6,472 nucleotides of DNA. It comes from an uncultured Collinsella sp. GTDB lineage: Bacteria; Actinomycetota; Coriobacteriia; Coriobacteriales; Coriobacteriaceae. The translations under genes were made by a program, and so were the position numbers. The DNA is taken from contig CABUWA010000114.1 of the NCBI GenBank assembly GCA_902495085.1, positions 1 through 6,472 on the forward strand, in the 5' to 3' direction. The notes under the pieces were generated by a model. It was not told the DNA's origin and searched no databases. It saw nothing but the letters and a program-made list of their open reading frames with translations. Below are positions 1-5,297 of the stretch, piece by piece. Numbering within the stretch: the first letter of the stretch is position 1; every line of letters starts with the position of its first letter.

Positions 1-13
1 ACGGACTCCTTTC
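1..13 (-). promoter_or_regulatory. Ribosome binding site of a gene starting just left of the window
   Basis: On the minus strand bases 13 to 6 read GAAAGGAG, a near-perfect Shine-Dalgarno sequence, followed by five bases (TCCGT) before the window edge. The other clear starts in this window have the same kind of site 5 to 9 bases before ATG, so a minus-strand start codon is expected within a few bases beyond position 1. The gene itself is not visible and cannot be named. Confidence 0.5.
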
Positions 14-19
14 ATCGAT

Positions 20-74
20 GTTGGCAGGGCCACCGTGCCTCTTGGCCGGTTGGCGTCGGGATCGTGGAGCCAAC
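20..74 (-). promoter_or_regulatory. Structured 5' leader candidate with two alternative pairings
   Basis: Read on the minus strand, GTTGGC (74 to 69) can pair with GCCAAC at 54-49 or with GCCAAC at 25-20, but not both. Between the two partners lies a perfect 5-bp hairpin, GGCCA/TGGCC (47-43 with 32-28, 10-base loop). The second partner lies 7 bases upstream of the putative ribosome binding site, so the choice of fold could affect translation. I do not recognise a known riboswitch or ribosomal-protein leader. The pairings are seen directly; the regulatory role is inferred. Confidence 0.3.
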
Positions 75-94
75 TCTCTACCCCGACTCTGGAT

Positions 95-118
95 AAAACG
101 CGCCCGCTCCTTGCGGGC
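95..118 (-). terminator. Intrinsic terminator-like hairpin (minus strand)
   Basis: On the minus strand GCCCGC (118-113), loop AAGGA and GCGGGC (107-102) form a perfect 6-bp GC stem, followed by GCG and then TTTTATCC. This resembles a Rho-independent terminator with a short U-tract. It lies upstream of the putative leader at 20-74. It could therefore be an attenuator inside that leader or the end of transcription from the right. The plus strand has no U-tract after the stem. Confidence 0.4.
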
Positions 119-131
119 AAGATGGAGTCTA

Positions 132-157
132 TCAACGTGTACAGACTCAACGTGTAC
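132..157. repeat. 11-bp direct repeat TCAACGTGTAC, 15-bp period
   Basis: TCAACGTGTAC occurs at 132-142 and again, identically, at 147-157, with four bases (AGAC) between. The pair sits upstream of the minus-strand leader, in the place where an operator or promoter would be expected. No convincing -35/-10 pair was found in it. A binding-site role is inference. Confidence 0.45.
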
Positions 158-170
158 GGACAGAAATCAA

Positions 171-202
171 GCGCCATCCGCGAAATGACGCGCGGATGGC
201 GT
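171..202. terminator. Strong symmetric hairpin, possible bidirectional terminator
   Basis: CGCCATCCGCG (172-182) and CGCGGATGGCG (191-201) are perfect inverted copies, extended by a G-U pair (171/202), with an 8-base loop. After the stem the minus strand reads CTTGATTTCTG and the plus strand TTGGTTTCCC, so both have only a broken U-tract. It is the first strong hairpin downstream of the minus-strand gene ending at 381, about 180 bases away, and may end that transcript. Confidence 0.45.
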
Positions 203-233
203 TGGTTTCCCAAGTGATTATTCGGCTTTCATC

Positions 234-310
234 CGGAAAAGTGTCGAAATCAGCCGTGTAAAAGTACGGAAAAGTGTCGAAATAGGCACCTTAAAACTTC
301 GGAAAAGTGT
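234..310. repeat. Three CGGAAAAGTGT elements at exact 33-bp spacing
   Basis: CGGAAAAGTGT begins at 234, 267 and 300 (the first copy is CGGAAAAGTGT with C at 234), giving a period of exactly 33 bp. In the first two copies the match runs on as CGAAAT. The same units also share TAAAAGTA (259-266) or TAAAACTT (292-299) directly before the next copy, so about 25 of 33 positions are conserved. On the minus strand the motif reads ATTTCGACACTTTTCCG. The third copy decays after GTGT. The even spacing, close to three helical turns, would place proteins on one face of the DNA. It is not a CRISPR array: there are too few units and the spacers themselves are similar. Confidence 0.7.
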
Positions 311-380
311 AGTTGGATGACAAAACAGCACTTAGAAGCCGATGCCGGATGCGGGATCCTGCGGCTGCCTTCAGCCCTCG

Positions 381-1367
381 CTACTCGTCGTCTCCGTCGT
401 TGGGGTCGCCCTTGAGGGTGTTGATGTCCAGGTACTGGTTATCGTCCTCTTTTTGCTGGGTCTCCGACTCCGCTTGGGTGGGGCCGCGGAACAGCTGGAA
501 TCCCTCAAACGCAATGGCGCCGAGCAGGGCAATGACAATGGCGATAAAGGCGACCTTGACTGCCTGCGGAAATTCCGAGAAACGCAGCGCCTTTTCCTCG
601 GCGTAATAATCGGCGAAGCGCTCTTCGCCCGTGCTTTTGGTATACGCCGGTGCGGACGCGGCCTCCGGGTCATATTCCGGTGCAGGCGTGGCAGCGTACG
701 GATCGTTGAGATAATCGCTCGATGCGGTGCCATAATCCTCGGTCTCGATGCGGCCGGTGCCAGCATAGCCATCGGAATAATCGGAATATGCCGCACCGAC
801 CTCATGGTCCGCGGCGCTCGTGTTGGCGGCAAAAAGCGGGTTAACTGGAACATCGAGCGCCGGCATGCCGGTAGAGGTCTCATCCAGATCGGCTGCAGCC
901 CAGGAATCGTAGGCAACCTGATGGGCAACGGGCTCATCGAGCCTTGCGACCGGAGGCTTGCGTGCCGCAGGAACAGGCAACTGCTGGGCGCTGTACATAA
1001 CGGTGCTGTCGGTCGATTTGCCCTGCGTCGCTGCAGCGAGAAATGCCGCCGTCTCGGACGGGTCGCTTGCGGGGCGGGGAGCGGGCGTGGGCGCCGAAGT
1101 GGGTGCGGGCGTAGGCGCGGGCGTCGAAACAGGCGACTGCGCAGGAGTCGGCGCAGATGCGGGCTTAGGCGCAAGTGTGGGATCGGGGCTTGACGGGCGA
1201 GCCCCGCCGCCCATGAGTTCGTCGGCGGTCCACGGGCGATCATCCATCACGTCGTCAAGGCTTAGCGAAAACAGGTCGTCTTCACCCTCATCGAACATGC
1301 GGTGCACATGTCCACCAATTGCCGGAATCAATCCGCGACCGGTGCATGATGCCTTGCTCAACGCCAT
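381..1367 (-). CDS. Hypothetical Pro/Ala-rich protein with one C-terminal membrane helix
   Basis: I do not recognise this 328-residue protein. The ATG at 1367 is chosen because AAAGGA lies 9 bases upstream; longer reading without this start would cross the promoter-like TATAAT. Residues 1-52 include an acidic stretch (DEGEDD at 26-31, then LSLDDVMDD). Residues 58-101 are a low-complexity run of APTP/PAP repeats. Residues 102-265 are rich in Ala, Tyr, Asp and Ser and look disordered. Residues 270-293 (VKVAFIAIVIALL and onward) form a single membrane helix, followed by a 35-residue acidic tail ending PNDGDDE. No signal peptide is present, so this is probably a membrane-anchored protein with most of its length on one side. 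The orientation is uncertain. It is transcribed in the same direction as the regulator upstream but has its own promoter-like element. No catalytic motif is visible. Confidence 0.75.
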   Translation of the reverse strand: MALSKASCTGRGLIPAIGGHVHRMFDEGEDDLFSLSLDDVMDDRPWTADELMGGGARPSSPDPTLAPKPASAPTPAQSPVSTPAPTPAPTSAPTPAPRPASDPSETAAFLAAATQGKSTDSTVMYSAQQLPVPAARKPPVARLDEPVAHQVAYDSWAAADLDETSTGMPALDVPVNPLFAANTSAADHEVGAAYSDYSDGYAGTGRIETEDYGTASSDYLNDPYAATPAPEYDPEAASAPAYTKSTGEERFADYYAEEKALRFSEFPQAVKVAFIAIVIALLGAIAFEGFQLFRGPTQAESETQQKEDDNQYLDINTLKGDPNDGDDE

Positions 1368-1401
1368 TCTGTTCCATCCTTTCGAAATACTAATGACATC
1401 G

Positions 1402-1407
1402 ATTATA
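1402..1407 (-). promoter_or_regulatory. -10 box for the hypothetical membrane protein gene
   Basis: The minus strand carries a perfect TATAAT at 1407-1402, 34 bases before the ATG at 1367, giving a short leader with the AAAGGA ribosome binding site. The position 17 bases upstream has no good -35 hexamer (ACCGGG), so the promoter is either weak, activator-dependent or uses other contacts. The gap of 123 bp after the regulator stop fits an independent transcription unit. Confidence 0.45.
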
Positions 1408-1490
1408 TGGAACTTCCCAAGCGGCCCGGTCTTGGATTCGTGCTTTCCAGAACTCGCACCCAAAAGGGGAGGGGCAATCCAGGCGAGTGC

Positions 1491-2144
1491 CTACTTGTCG
1501 CCGGCCGCCGCCTTGGCCTCATTGAGGTAGCTATAGAAGCTGTACTTGGAGATGCCAAAGAACTCGCAGGCGCGCTCGCTCGACTTGGAAATGAGGAAGG
1601 CGCCGCGACGGTCGAGGTAGCCAATGGCACGAATGCGCTCGTCTTTGGTCATGAGTGCCGCGGGCTTGCCCACAAACTGCTCGCACTCGTGCAGCAGGTC
1701 CTCGAGCAGGTCGCCGATGTTCTTGGTAATGGGCTCGGGCTCGGTATAGCCCGTGCCGCCGGTGCCGGTAAAGGCGTCGAGCGAACGCTCAAAAGCCTTC
1801 ATAAGCGTAATGTCAAAGTTGATGCCCAAAATGCCGACGGGCTTGCCTTCGTCGTTGCGGATAAAGATGGTCGAGGACTTGAGCAGCTTGCCATCGGTGG
1901 TTTTAGTGAGGTACGGCTCGCGGTCGTGTACGTCGGTGCTGCCCTCGTGCATGGACTCAAACACAATATGGCTGGGGCCGTCACCCAGTTTGCGCCCGCT
2001 GACGTGGCCGTTTTCGATCACTACGATGGAGTGGTCCACGTCCTCGGTCTCCAGATCGTGGACGACGACTTCGCAGTTGGGGCCAAATTGGAGCGCCAGG
2101 CCGTGTGCGAGGCGCTTGTAAAACTCAATCTGTGCGGGGGTCAT
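1491..2144 (-). CDS. YheO/DauR-family PAS-HTH transcriptional regulator
   Basis: A 217-residue DNA-binding regulator of the YheO family (YheO-like PAS domain plus C-terminal HTH), the family of E. coli YheO and Pseudomonas DauR. Residues 6-111 form the PAS-like sensor, with the family signatures CEVVVHDLE (24-32), NGHVSGRK (45-52) and KSSTIFIRN followed by GILGINFD (89-111). A Gly/Thr linker (126-132) leads to a helical segment. The helix-turn-helix is at about 186-207 (SKSSERACEFFGISKYSFYSYL), preceded by the family-typical DRRGAFLI. Start ATG at 2144 is preferred over an upstream in-frame ATG because AGGAAGG precedes it by 5 bases and the family begins near this point. It is transcribed away from dpaL across a shared 277-bp region, which suggests that it controls the dpaL-ygeY-ygeW cluster and perhaps itself. 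The ligand is unknown. Confidence 0.9.
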   Translation of the reverse strand: MTPAQIEFYKRLAHGLALQFGPNCEVVVHDLETEDVDHSIVVIENGHVSGRKLGDGPSHIVFESMHEGSTDVHDREPYLTKTTDGKLLKSSTIFIRNDEGKPVGILGINFDITLMKAFERSLDAFTGTGGTGYTEPEPITKNIGDLLEDLLHECEQFVGKPAALMTKDERIRAIGYLDRRGAFLISKSSERACEFFGISKYSFYSYLNEAKAAAGDK

Positions 2145-2263
2145 GGGTGCCTTCCTAAAAATTAGTTTGGGCACACTTTGCCATAAACCACATCTGTTCG
2201 CAAACAAATCCATCAACAAGGCAATTCATGACCGTTCGGCGGCGAAAAAGTACCGATTACGGC

Positions 2264-2278
2264 AACAAACAATTTGTT
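2264..2278. promoter_or_regulatory. Operator candidate 1: AACAAA-CAA-TTTGTT palindrome
   Basis: AACAAA (2264-2269) and TTTGTT (2273-2278) are perfect inverted half-sites separated by CAA. The same architecture and half-sites recur at 2315-2329. The site overlaps the candidate -35 of the dpaL promoter. Binding by the adjacent YheO-family regulator is inferred from location only. Confidence 0.5.
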
Positions 2279-2314
2279 AGGTTTGCCAATCAAAAAGTGT
2301 GATAGAACAGTGCT

Positions 2315-2329
2315 AACAAACTTTTTGTT
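2315..2329. promoter_or_regulatory. Operator candidate 2: AACAAA-CTT-TTTGTT palindrome
   Basis: AACAAA (2315-2320) and TTTGTT (2324-2329) are perfect inverted half-sites separated by CTT, identical in half-site and spacer length to the copy at 2264-2278. The centres are 51 bp apart, near five helical turns, so dimers bound at both would face the same side. It would lie at or just after the transcription start of the weak promoter candidate at 2274-2303. Confidence 0.5.
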
Positions 2330-2421
2330 TGGCATCCACATAAAAGTTCAGTCGCATGAATGGGAATGGGCTGAAACGCGTATGCGGGGGCCGGCAAGAG
2401 AGGACTTAAGGAGTTCACCGT

Positions 2422-3636
2422 ATGGCCGATAAGATCCAGTGGGCGGGCAACACGATGCCCAAGAGCGATGACAAGCACTTGGGAATCATGAGCCTCGACC
2501 ACGTGAAGAAGGCCCGCGCCTTCCACCAGTCGTTCCCTCAATATACCGTCACCCCGCTTGCCCGCCTGGACGGTCAGGCTGCGCGCTTGGGTCTGTCCAA
2601 CCTGTGCGTTAAGGACGAGAGCTATCGCTTTGGCCTCAACGCCTTTAAGGTTCTGGGCGGATCGTTTGCCATGGCCAACTACATTGCCGACGAGACCGGC
2701 AAGGACGTTGCCGAGTGCACCTTCGATTACCTGACCTCCGATCAGCTTGCCAAGGACTTTGGCCAGGCCACCTTCTTTACCGCTACCGACGGCAATCATG
2801 GCCGCGGCGTGGCATGGGCTGCCAACAAGCTGGGCCAGAAGGCCGTCGTTCACATGCCCAAGGGTTCCACCAAGCCCCGCTTCGATAACATCGCCGCCGA
2901 GGGCGCAACGGTGACCATCGAAGAGGTCAACTACGACGAGTGCGTGCGCATGGCCGCCGCCGAGGCCGACGCCTGCGAGCGCGGCGTCATCGTTCAGGAC
3001 ACCGCCTGGGAGGGCTACGAGAAGATCCCGTCTTGGATCATGGAGGGCTACGGCACCATGGCTTCCGAGGCTGCCGAGCAGCTGCGCGAGATGGCCATCA
3101 ACCGCCCGACGCACGTGTTTGTCCAGGCTGGCGTGGGTTCGCTCGCCGGCGCCGTGGTGGGCTACTTCACCAACCTGTATCCCGATAACCCGCCCACCTT
3201 CGTCGTGGTCGAGTGCGCTCCGGCCGCCTGCCTGTACAAGGGCGCTGCCGCCGGCGACGGCGATCCGCGTATCGTGGACGGTGACATGCCCTCCATCATG
3301 GCCGGTCTGTGCTGCGGCGAGCCCAACATCCTGGGCTGGGATATCCTGCGCAACCATGCCACCGCCTTCGTGTCCTGCCCCGACTGGGTCACCGCTCGCG
3401 GCATGCGCACCCTGGGCGCCCCCGAGAAGGGCGACCCGCGCGTCATCTCCGGCGAGTCCGGCGCGGTGACCACTGGCCTGGTCGAGACCCTCATGCTCGA
3501 TCCTGAGTACGCCGAGCTCAAAGAGCTCATCGGCCTGGATAAGACGAGCTCCGTGCTCTGCTTCTCCACGGAAGGTGACACCGATCCGGATCAGTACCGT
3601 CGCATCGTCTGGGAAGGCGAATACCCCACTTGCTAA
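2422..3636 (+). CDS. dpaL: 2,3-diaminopropionate ammonia-lyase (YgeX/DpaL)
   Basis: A PLP-dependent fold-type II enzyme that converts 2,3-diaminopropionate to pyruvate and two ammonia; the E. coli enzyme accepts both D and L forms. The 404 residues match the family length (about 400). K76 in RFGLNAFKVLGG is the expected Schiff-base lysine. D123 in TDGNHGRG matches the catalytic aspartate of the E. coli enzyme. AGVGSLAG (236-243) fits the phosphate-binding loop, and SGESGAVTTG (343-352) is the conserved C-terminal cofactor region. DTAWEGYEKIP is also typical. AAGGAG lies 8 bases before the ATG. It is first in a plus-strand cluster with ygeY and ygeW and divergent from a YheO-family regulator. 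In gut anaerobes this gene family belongs to a cluster linked to uric acid/purine degradation, so the natural substrate here may be an intermediate of that pathway. No key residue is missing. Confidence 0.95.
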   Translation: MADKIQWAGNTMPKSDDKHLGIMSLDHVKKARAFHQSFPQYTVTPLARLDGQAARLGLSNLCVKDESYRFGLNAFKVLGGSFAMANYIADETGKDVAECTFDYLTSDQLAKDFGQATFFTATDGNHGRGVAWAANKLGQKAVVHMPKGSTKPRFDNIAAEGATVTIEEVNYDECVRMAAAEADACERGVIVQDTAWEGYEKIPSWIMEGYGTMASEAAEQLREMAINRPTHVFVQAGVGSLAGAVVGYFTNLYPDNPPTFVVVECAPAACLYKGAAAGDGDPRIVDGDMPSIMAGLCCGEPNILGWDILRNHATAFVSCPDWVTARGMRTLGAPEKGDPRVISGESGAVTTGLVETLMLDPEYAELKELIGLDKTSSVLCFSTEGDTDPDQYRRIVWEGEYPTC

Positions 3637-3643
3637 TCGTTGG

Positions 3644-3670
3644 GGCGGAGTAAATAGGTATCGCTCCGCC
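3644..3670 (+). other. Intergenic hairpin between dpaL and ygeY
   Basis: GGCGGAG (3644-3650) and CTCCGCC (3664-3670) form a perfect 7-bp stem with a 13-base loop, starting 8 bases after the dpaL stop. The bases that follow (ACCTCACAGG) are not a U-tract, so it does not look like a full intrinsic terminator. It may act as a 3'-end stability or processing element within an operon transcript, or as partial attenuation. Confidence 0.45.
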
Positions 3671-3710
3671 ACCTCACAGGTAGATTCCTTAGTTTGAAAG
3701 GTTATGAACA

Positions 3711-5096
3711 ATGGCTAAAGAACTCGATTTCGACGCTATCAAGGCTGCTGCTGAGTCCCATCGTGCTGATATGACTCGCTTCCTGCGCGCTATGATCAGC
3801 CATCCCTCTGAGTCCTGCGAGGAGGGTGAGGTTGTCGCTTGCATCAAGGCCGAGATGGAGAGCCTTGGCTATGACGAGGTCAAGGTCGACGGCCTGGGCA
3901 ACGTTATGGGCTTTATGGGCGAGGGCGACAAGATTATCGCCATCGACTCTCACATCGACACCGTCGGCATCGGCAACATCGATAACTGGGATGCCGATCC
4001 CTATGAGGGTTACGAGACCGACGAGATCATCTACGGCCGCGGTGGCTCCGACCAGGAGGGTGGCATGGCTTCTGCTACCTACGCTGCCAAGATGATGAAG
4101 GACATGGGCCTCATCCCCGAGGGCTACAAGATTATGGTCGTCGGCACCGTCCAGGAAGAGGACTGCGACGGCATGTGCTGGCAGTACATCTACAACAAGG
4201 ACGGCATTAAGCCCGAGTTCGTCATTTCCACCGAGCCCACCGACGGCGGCATCTATCGCGGTCACCGCGGCCGCATGGAGATCCGCGTCGACGTTCACGG
4301 CACCTCCTGCCACGGCTCTGCTCCCGACCGCGGCGACAACGCCATCTACAAGATGGCTGACATCATCGCCGACGTCCGCGCCCTCAACAACAACGGCTGC
4401 GACGAGTCGACCGACATCAAGGGTCTCGTCAAGATGCTCGACCCCAAATACAACCCCGAGCACTTCGAGGACGCCCGCTTCCTGGGCCGCGGCACCTGCA
4501 CCGTCAGCCAGATCTTCTACACCAGCCCCAGCCGTTGCGCCGTGGCCGACTCCTGCGCCATCTCCATCGACCGTCGCATGACCGCCGGTGAGACCTGGGA
4601 GTCCTGCCTGGACGAGATCCGCAACCTGCCGGCTGCCAAGAAGTACGGCGACGACGTGAAGGTCTCCATGTACATGTACGACCGTCCGTCCTGGACCGGC
4701 GAGGTCTACGAGACCGAGGCTTACTTCCCCACGTGGATCAACAAGGAGACCGCTCCGCACGTCAAGGCCCTCGTCGACGCCCACAAGGCCATGTTTGGTG
4801 ACGAGCGCATCGGCTGCGAGCCCAGCATGGACAAGCGCACCGGTCGTCCGCTGTGCGACAAGTGGACCTTCTCCACGAACTGCGTTTCCATCCAGGGCCG
4901 CTACGGCATCCCCTGCGTCGGCTTTGGCCCGGGTGCCGAGTCTCAGGCTCACGCTCCCAACGAGGTTACCTACAAGGACGACCTGGTCACCGCTGCCGCC
5001 ATGTATGTGGCTGCCCTGAACCTCTACGATCCGAGCCAGGCCGATGGCGACGCCACCGTGTTCCGCGCCGGTCTGACCAACAACAAGATCGACTAG
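3711..5096 (+). CDS. ygeY: YgeY-type M20-family metallohydrolase
   Basis: A 461-residue dinuclear-zinc hydrolase of the M20/ArgE/DapE superfamily, of the YgeY branch annotated as a putative selenium-metabolism hydrolase. Metal ligands and catalytic residues can be read in order: SHIDTV (H81, D83), GRGGSDQEGG (D114), VQEEDCDG (E149 as likely general base, E150 as ligand), STEPTD (E175) and ESQAHAPNE (H414). The dimerisation or lid domain inserted after about residue 190 contains GTSCHGSAPDRGDNA, the usual M20 substrate-binding histidine region. The set is complete, so the enzyme should be active, most likely on an N-acyl or N-carbamoyl amino-acid-like compound. The exact substrate is unknown. 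GAAAGG precedes the ATG by 9 bases. It follows dpaL by 74 bases and is probably cotranscribed. No in-frame TGA suggests selenocysteine. Confidence 0.93.
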   Translation: MAKELDFDAIKAAAESHRADMTRFLRAMISHPSESCEEGEVVACIKAEMESLGYDEVKVDGLGNVMGFMGEGDKIIAIDSHIDTVGIGNIDNWDADPYEGYETDEIIYGRGGSDQEGGMASATYAAKMMKDMGLIPEGYKIMVVGTVQEEDCDGMCWQYIYNKDGIKPEFVISTEPTDGGIYRGHRGRMEIRVDVHGTSCHGSAPDRGDNAIYKMADIIADVRALNNNGCDESTDIKGLVKMLDPKYNPEHFEDARFLGRGTCTVSQIFYTSPSRCAVADSCAISIDRRMTAGETWESCLDEIRNLPAAKKYGDDVKVSMYMYDRPSWTGEVYETEAYFPTWINKETAPHVKALVDAHKAMFGDERIGCEPSMDKRTGRPLCDKWTFSTNCVSIQGRYGIPCVGFGPGAESQAHAPNEVTYKDDLVTAAAMYVAALNLYDPSQADGDATVFRAGLTNNKID

Positions 5097-5118
5097 TCCC
5101 ATTCCTCGATTTTGTTGA

Positions 5119-5143
5119 GCCGGGGACAGTTTATGCCCCCGGC
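5119..5143 (+). other. GC-rich intergenic hairpin between ygeY and ygeW
   Basis: GCCGGGG (5119-5125) and CCCCGGC (5137-5143) form a perfect 7-bp stem with an 11-base loop, 22 bases after the ygeY stop. It is followed by GCCTCCTG rather than a U-tract. It is a strong structure that could protect the upstream mRNA 3' end or reduce read-through into ygeW. Confidence 0.4.
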
Positions 5144-5151
5144 GCCTCCTG

Positions 5152-5179
5152 TTGACTTGGGGCCCGCGGTCGTTATCTC
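5152..5179 (+). promoter_or_regulatory. Weak candidate internal promoter before ygeW
   Basis: TTGACT (5152-5157) is a good -35 hexamer, but the best match at usable spacing is TATCTC (5174-5179, 16-bp spacer), which is poor. It lies in the 201-base gap between ygeY and ygeW, an unusually wide gap for tightly coupled genes. Apart from this and the hairpin before it, I see nothing in 5097-5297 except the AGAAAGGA ribosome binding site at 5283-5290. Confidence 0.2.
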
Positions 5180-5297
5180 CCATGCTTCCTCAACGGTAGC
5201 GGGTCCTCGTCATAGCGCTCTGCATGTTCTAGCCACACGCGCATGCCGGAGCACATCTACTCATTGCGATCGTTTCACCTTTAGAAAGGACATTTAC

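Larger units (their letters stand above)
2145..2421. promoter_or_regulatory. Divergent control region between regulator and dpaL
   Basis: This 277-bp gene-free stretch is more AT-rich than its surroundings and must hold promoters in both directions. It carries two matching palindromes (annotated separately) and a partial third, TGTTCGCAAACAAA at 2195-2208. On the plus side TTGTTA (2274-2279), an 18-bp spacer and TGTGAT (2298-2303) make a weak promoter candidate with four of six matches in each hexamer; the first palindrome overlaps its -35. I could not find a convincing minus-strand promoter. AAGGAG at 2408-2413 is the ribosome binding site of dpaL, 8 bases from its ATG. Confidence 0.6.

Noticed and set aside
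1..120. tRNA gene
   Set aside because: No acceptor/T-arm pattern (no GGTTCGAATCC-like block) on either strand; the pairings fit a leader better.
2..217. Open plus-strand frame (ORF from 35, open back to base 2)
   Set aside because: It has no ribosome binding site, low-complexity content unlike a known protein, and runs through two strong hairpins. Other frames here are also open by chance in GC-rich DNA.
234..310. CRISPR array
   Set aside because: Only three units, the repeat core is 11-17 bp, the third unit is decayed, the intervening bases are themselves similar, and no cas gene is present.
342..1193. 283-codon plus-strand ORF opposite the hypothetical membrane protein gene
   Set aside because: The product is a run of Arg/Gly/Cys typical of an antisense shadow, and there is no ribosome binding site. 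The minus-strand frame has a start site, TATAAT and a membrane helix.
1430..1494. Terminator after the regulator gene (ACTCGC/GCGAGT pairing on the minus strand)
   Set aside because: The stem is only 6 bp with a loop of over 20 bases and no U-tract follows.
1407..2165. 252-codon plus-strand ORF opposite the regulator
   Set aside because: The minus strand encodes a clear YheO-family protein; the opposite frame is open only because of codon bias.
2290..2312. CRP-like site (TGTGA at 2298-2302)
   Set aside because: The second half-site TCACA is missing at the right spacing.
2290..3711. 473-codon minus-strand ORF across dpaL
   Set aside because: His/Gly/Ala/Val-rich antisense shadow of a confidently identified enzyme; no ribosome binding site or known domain.
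3702..5183. 493-codon minus-strand ORF across ygeY
   Set aside because: Long only because of GC-rich codon bias in ygeY; the Val/Gly/Asp/Ala-rich product has no domain, and the plus-strand metal ligands are complete.
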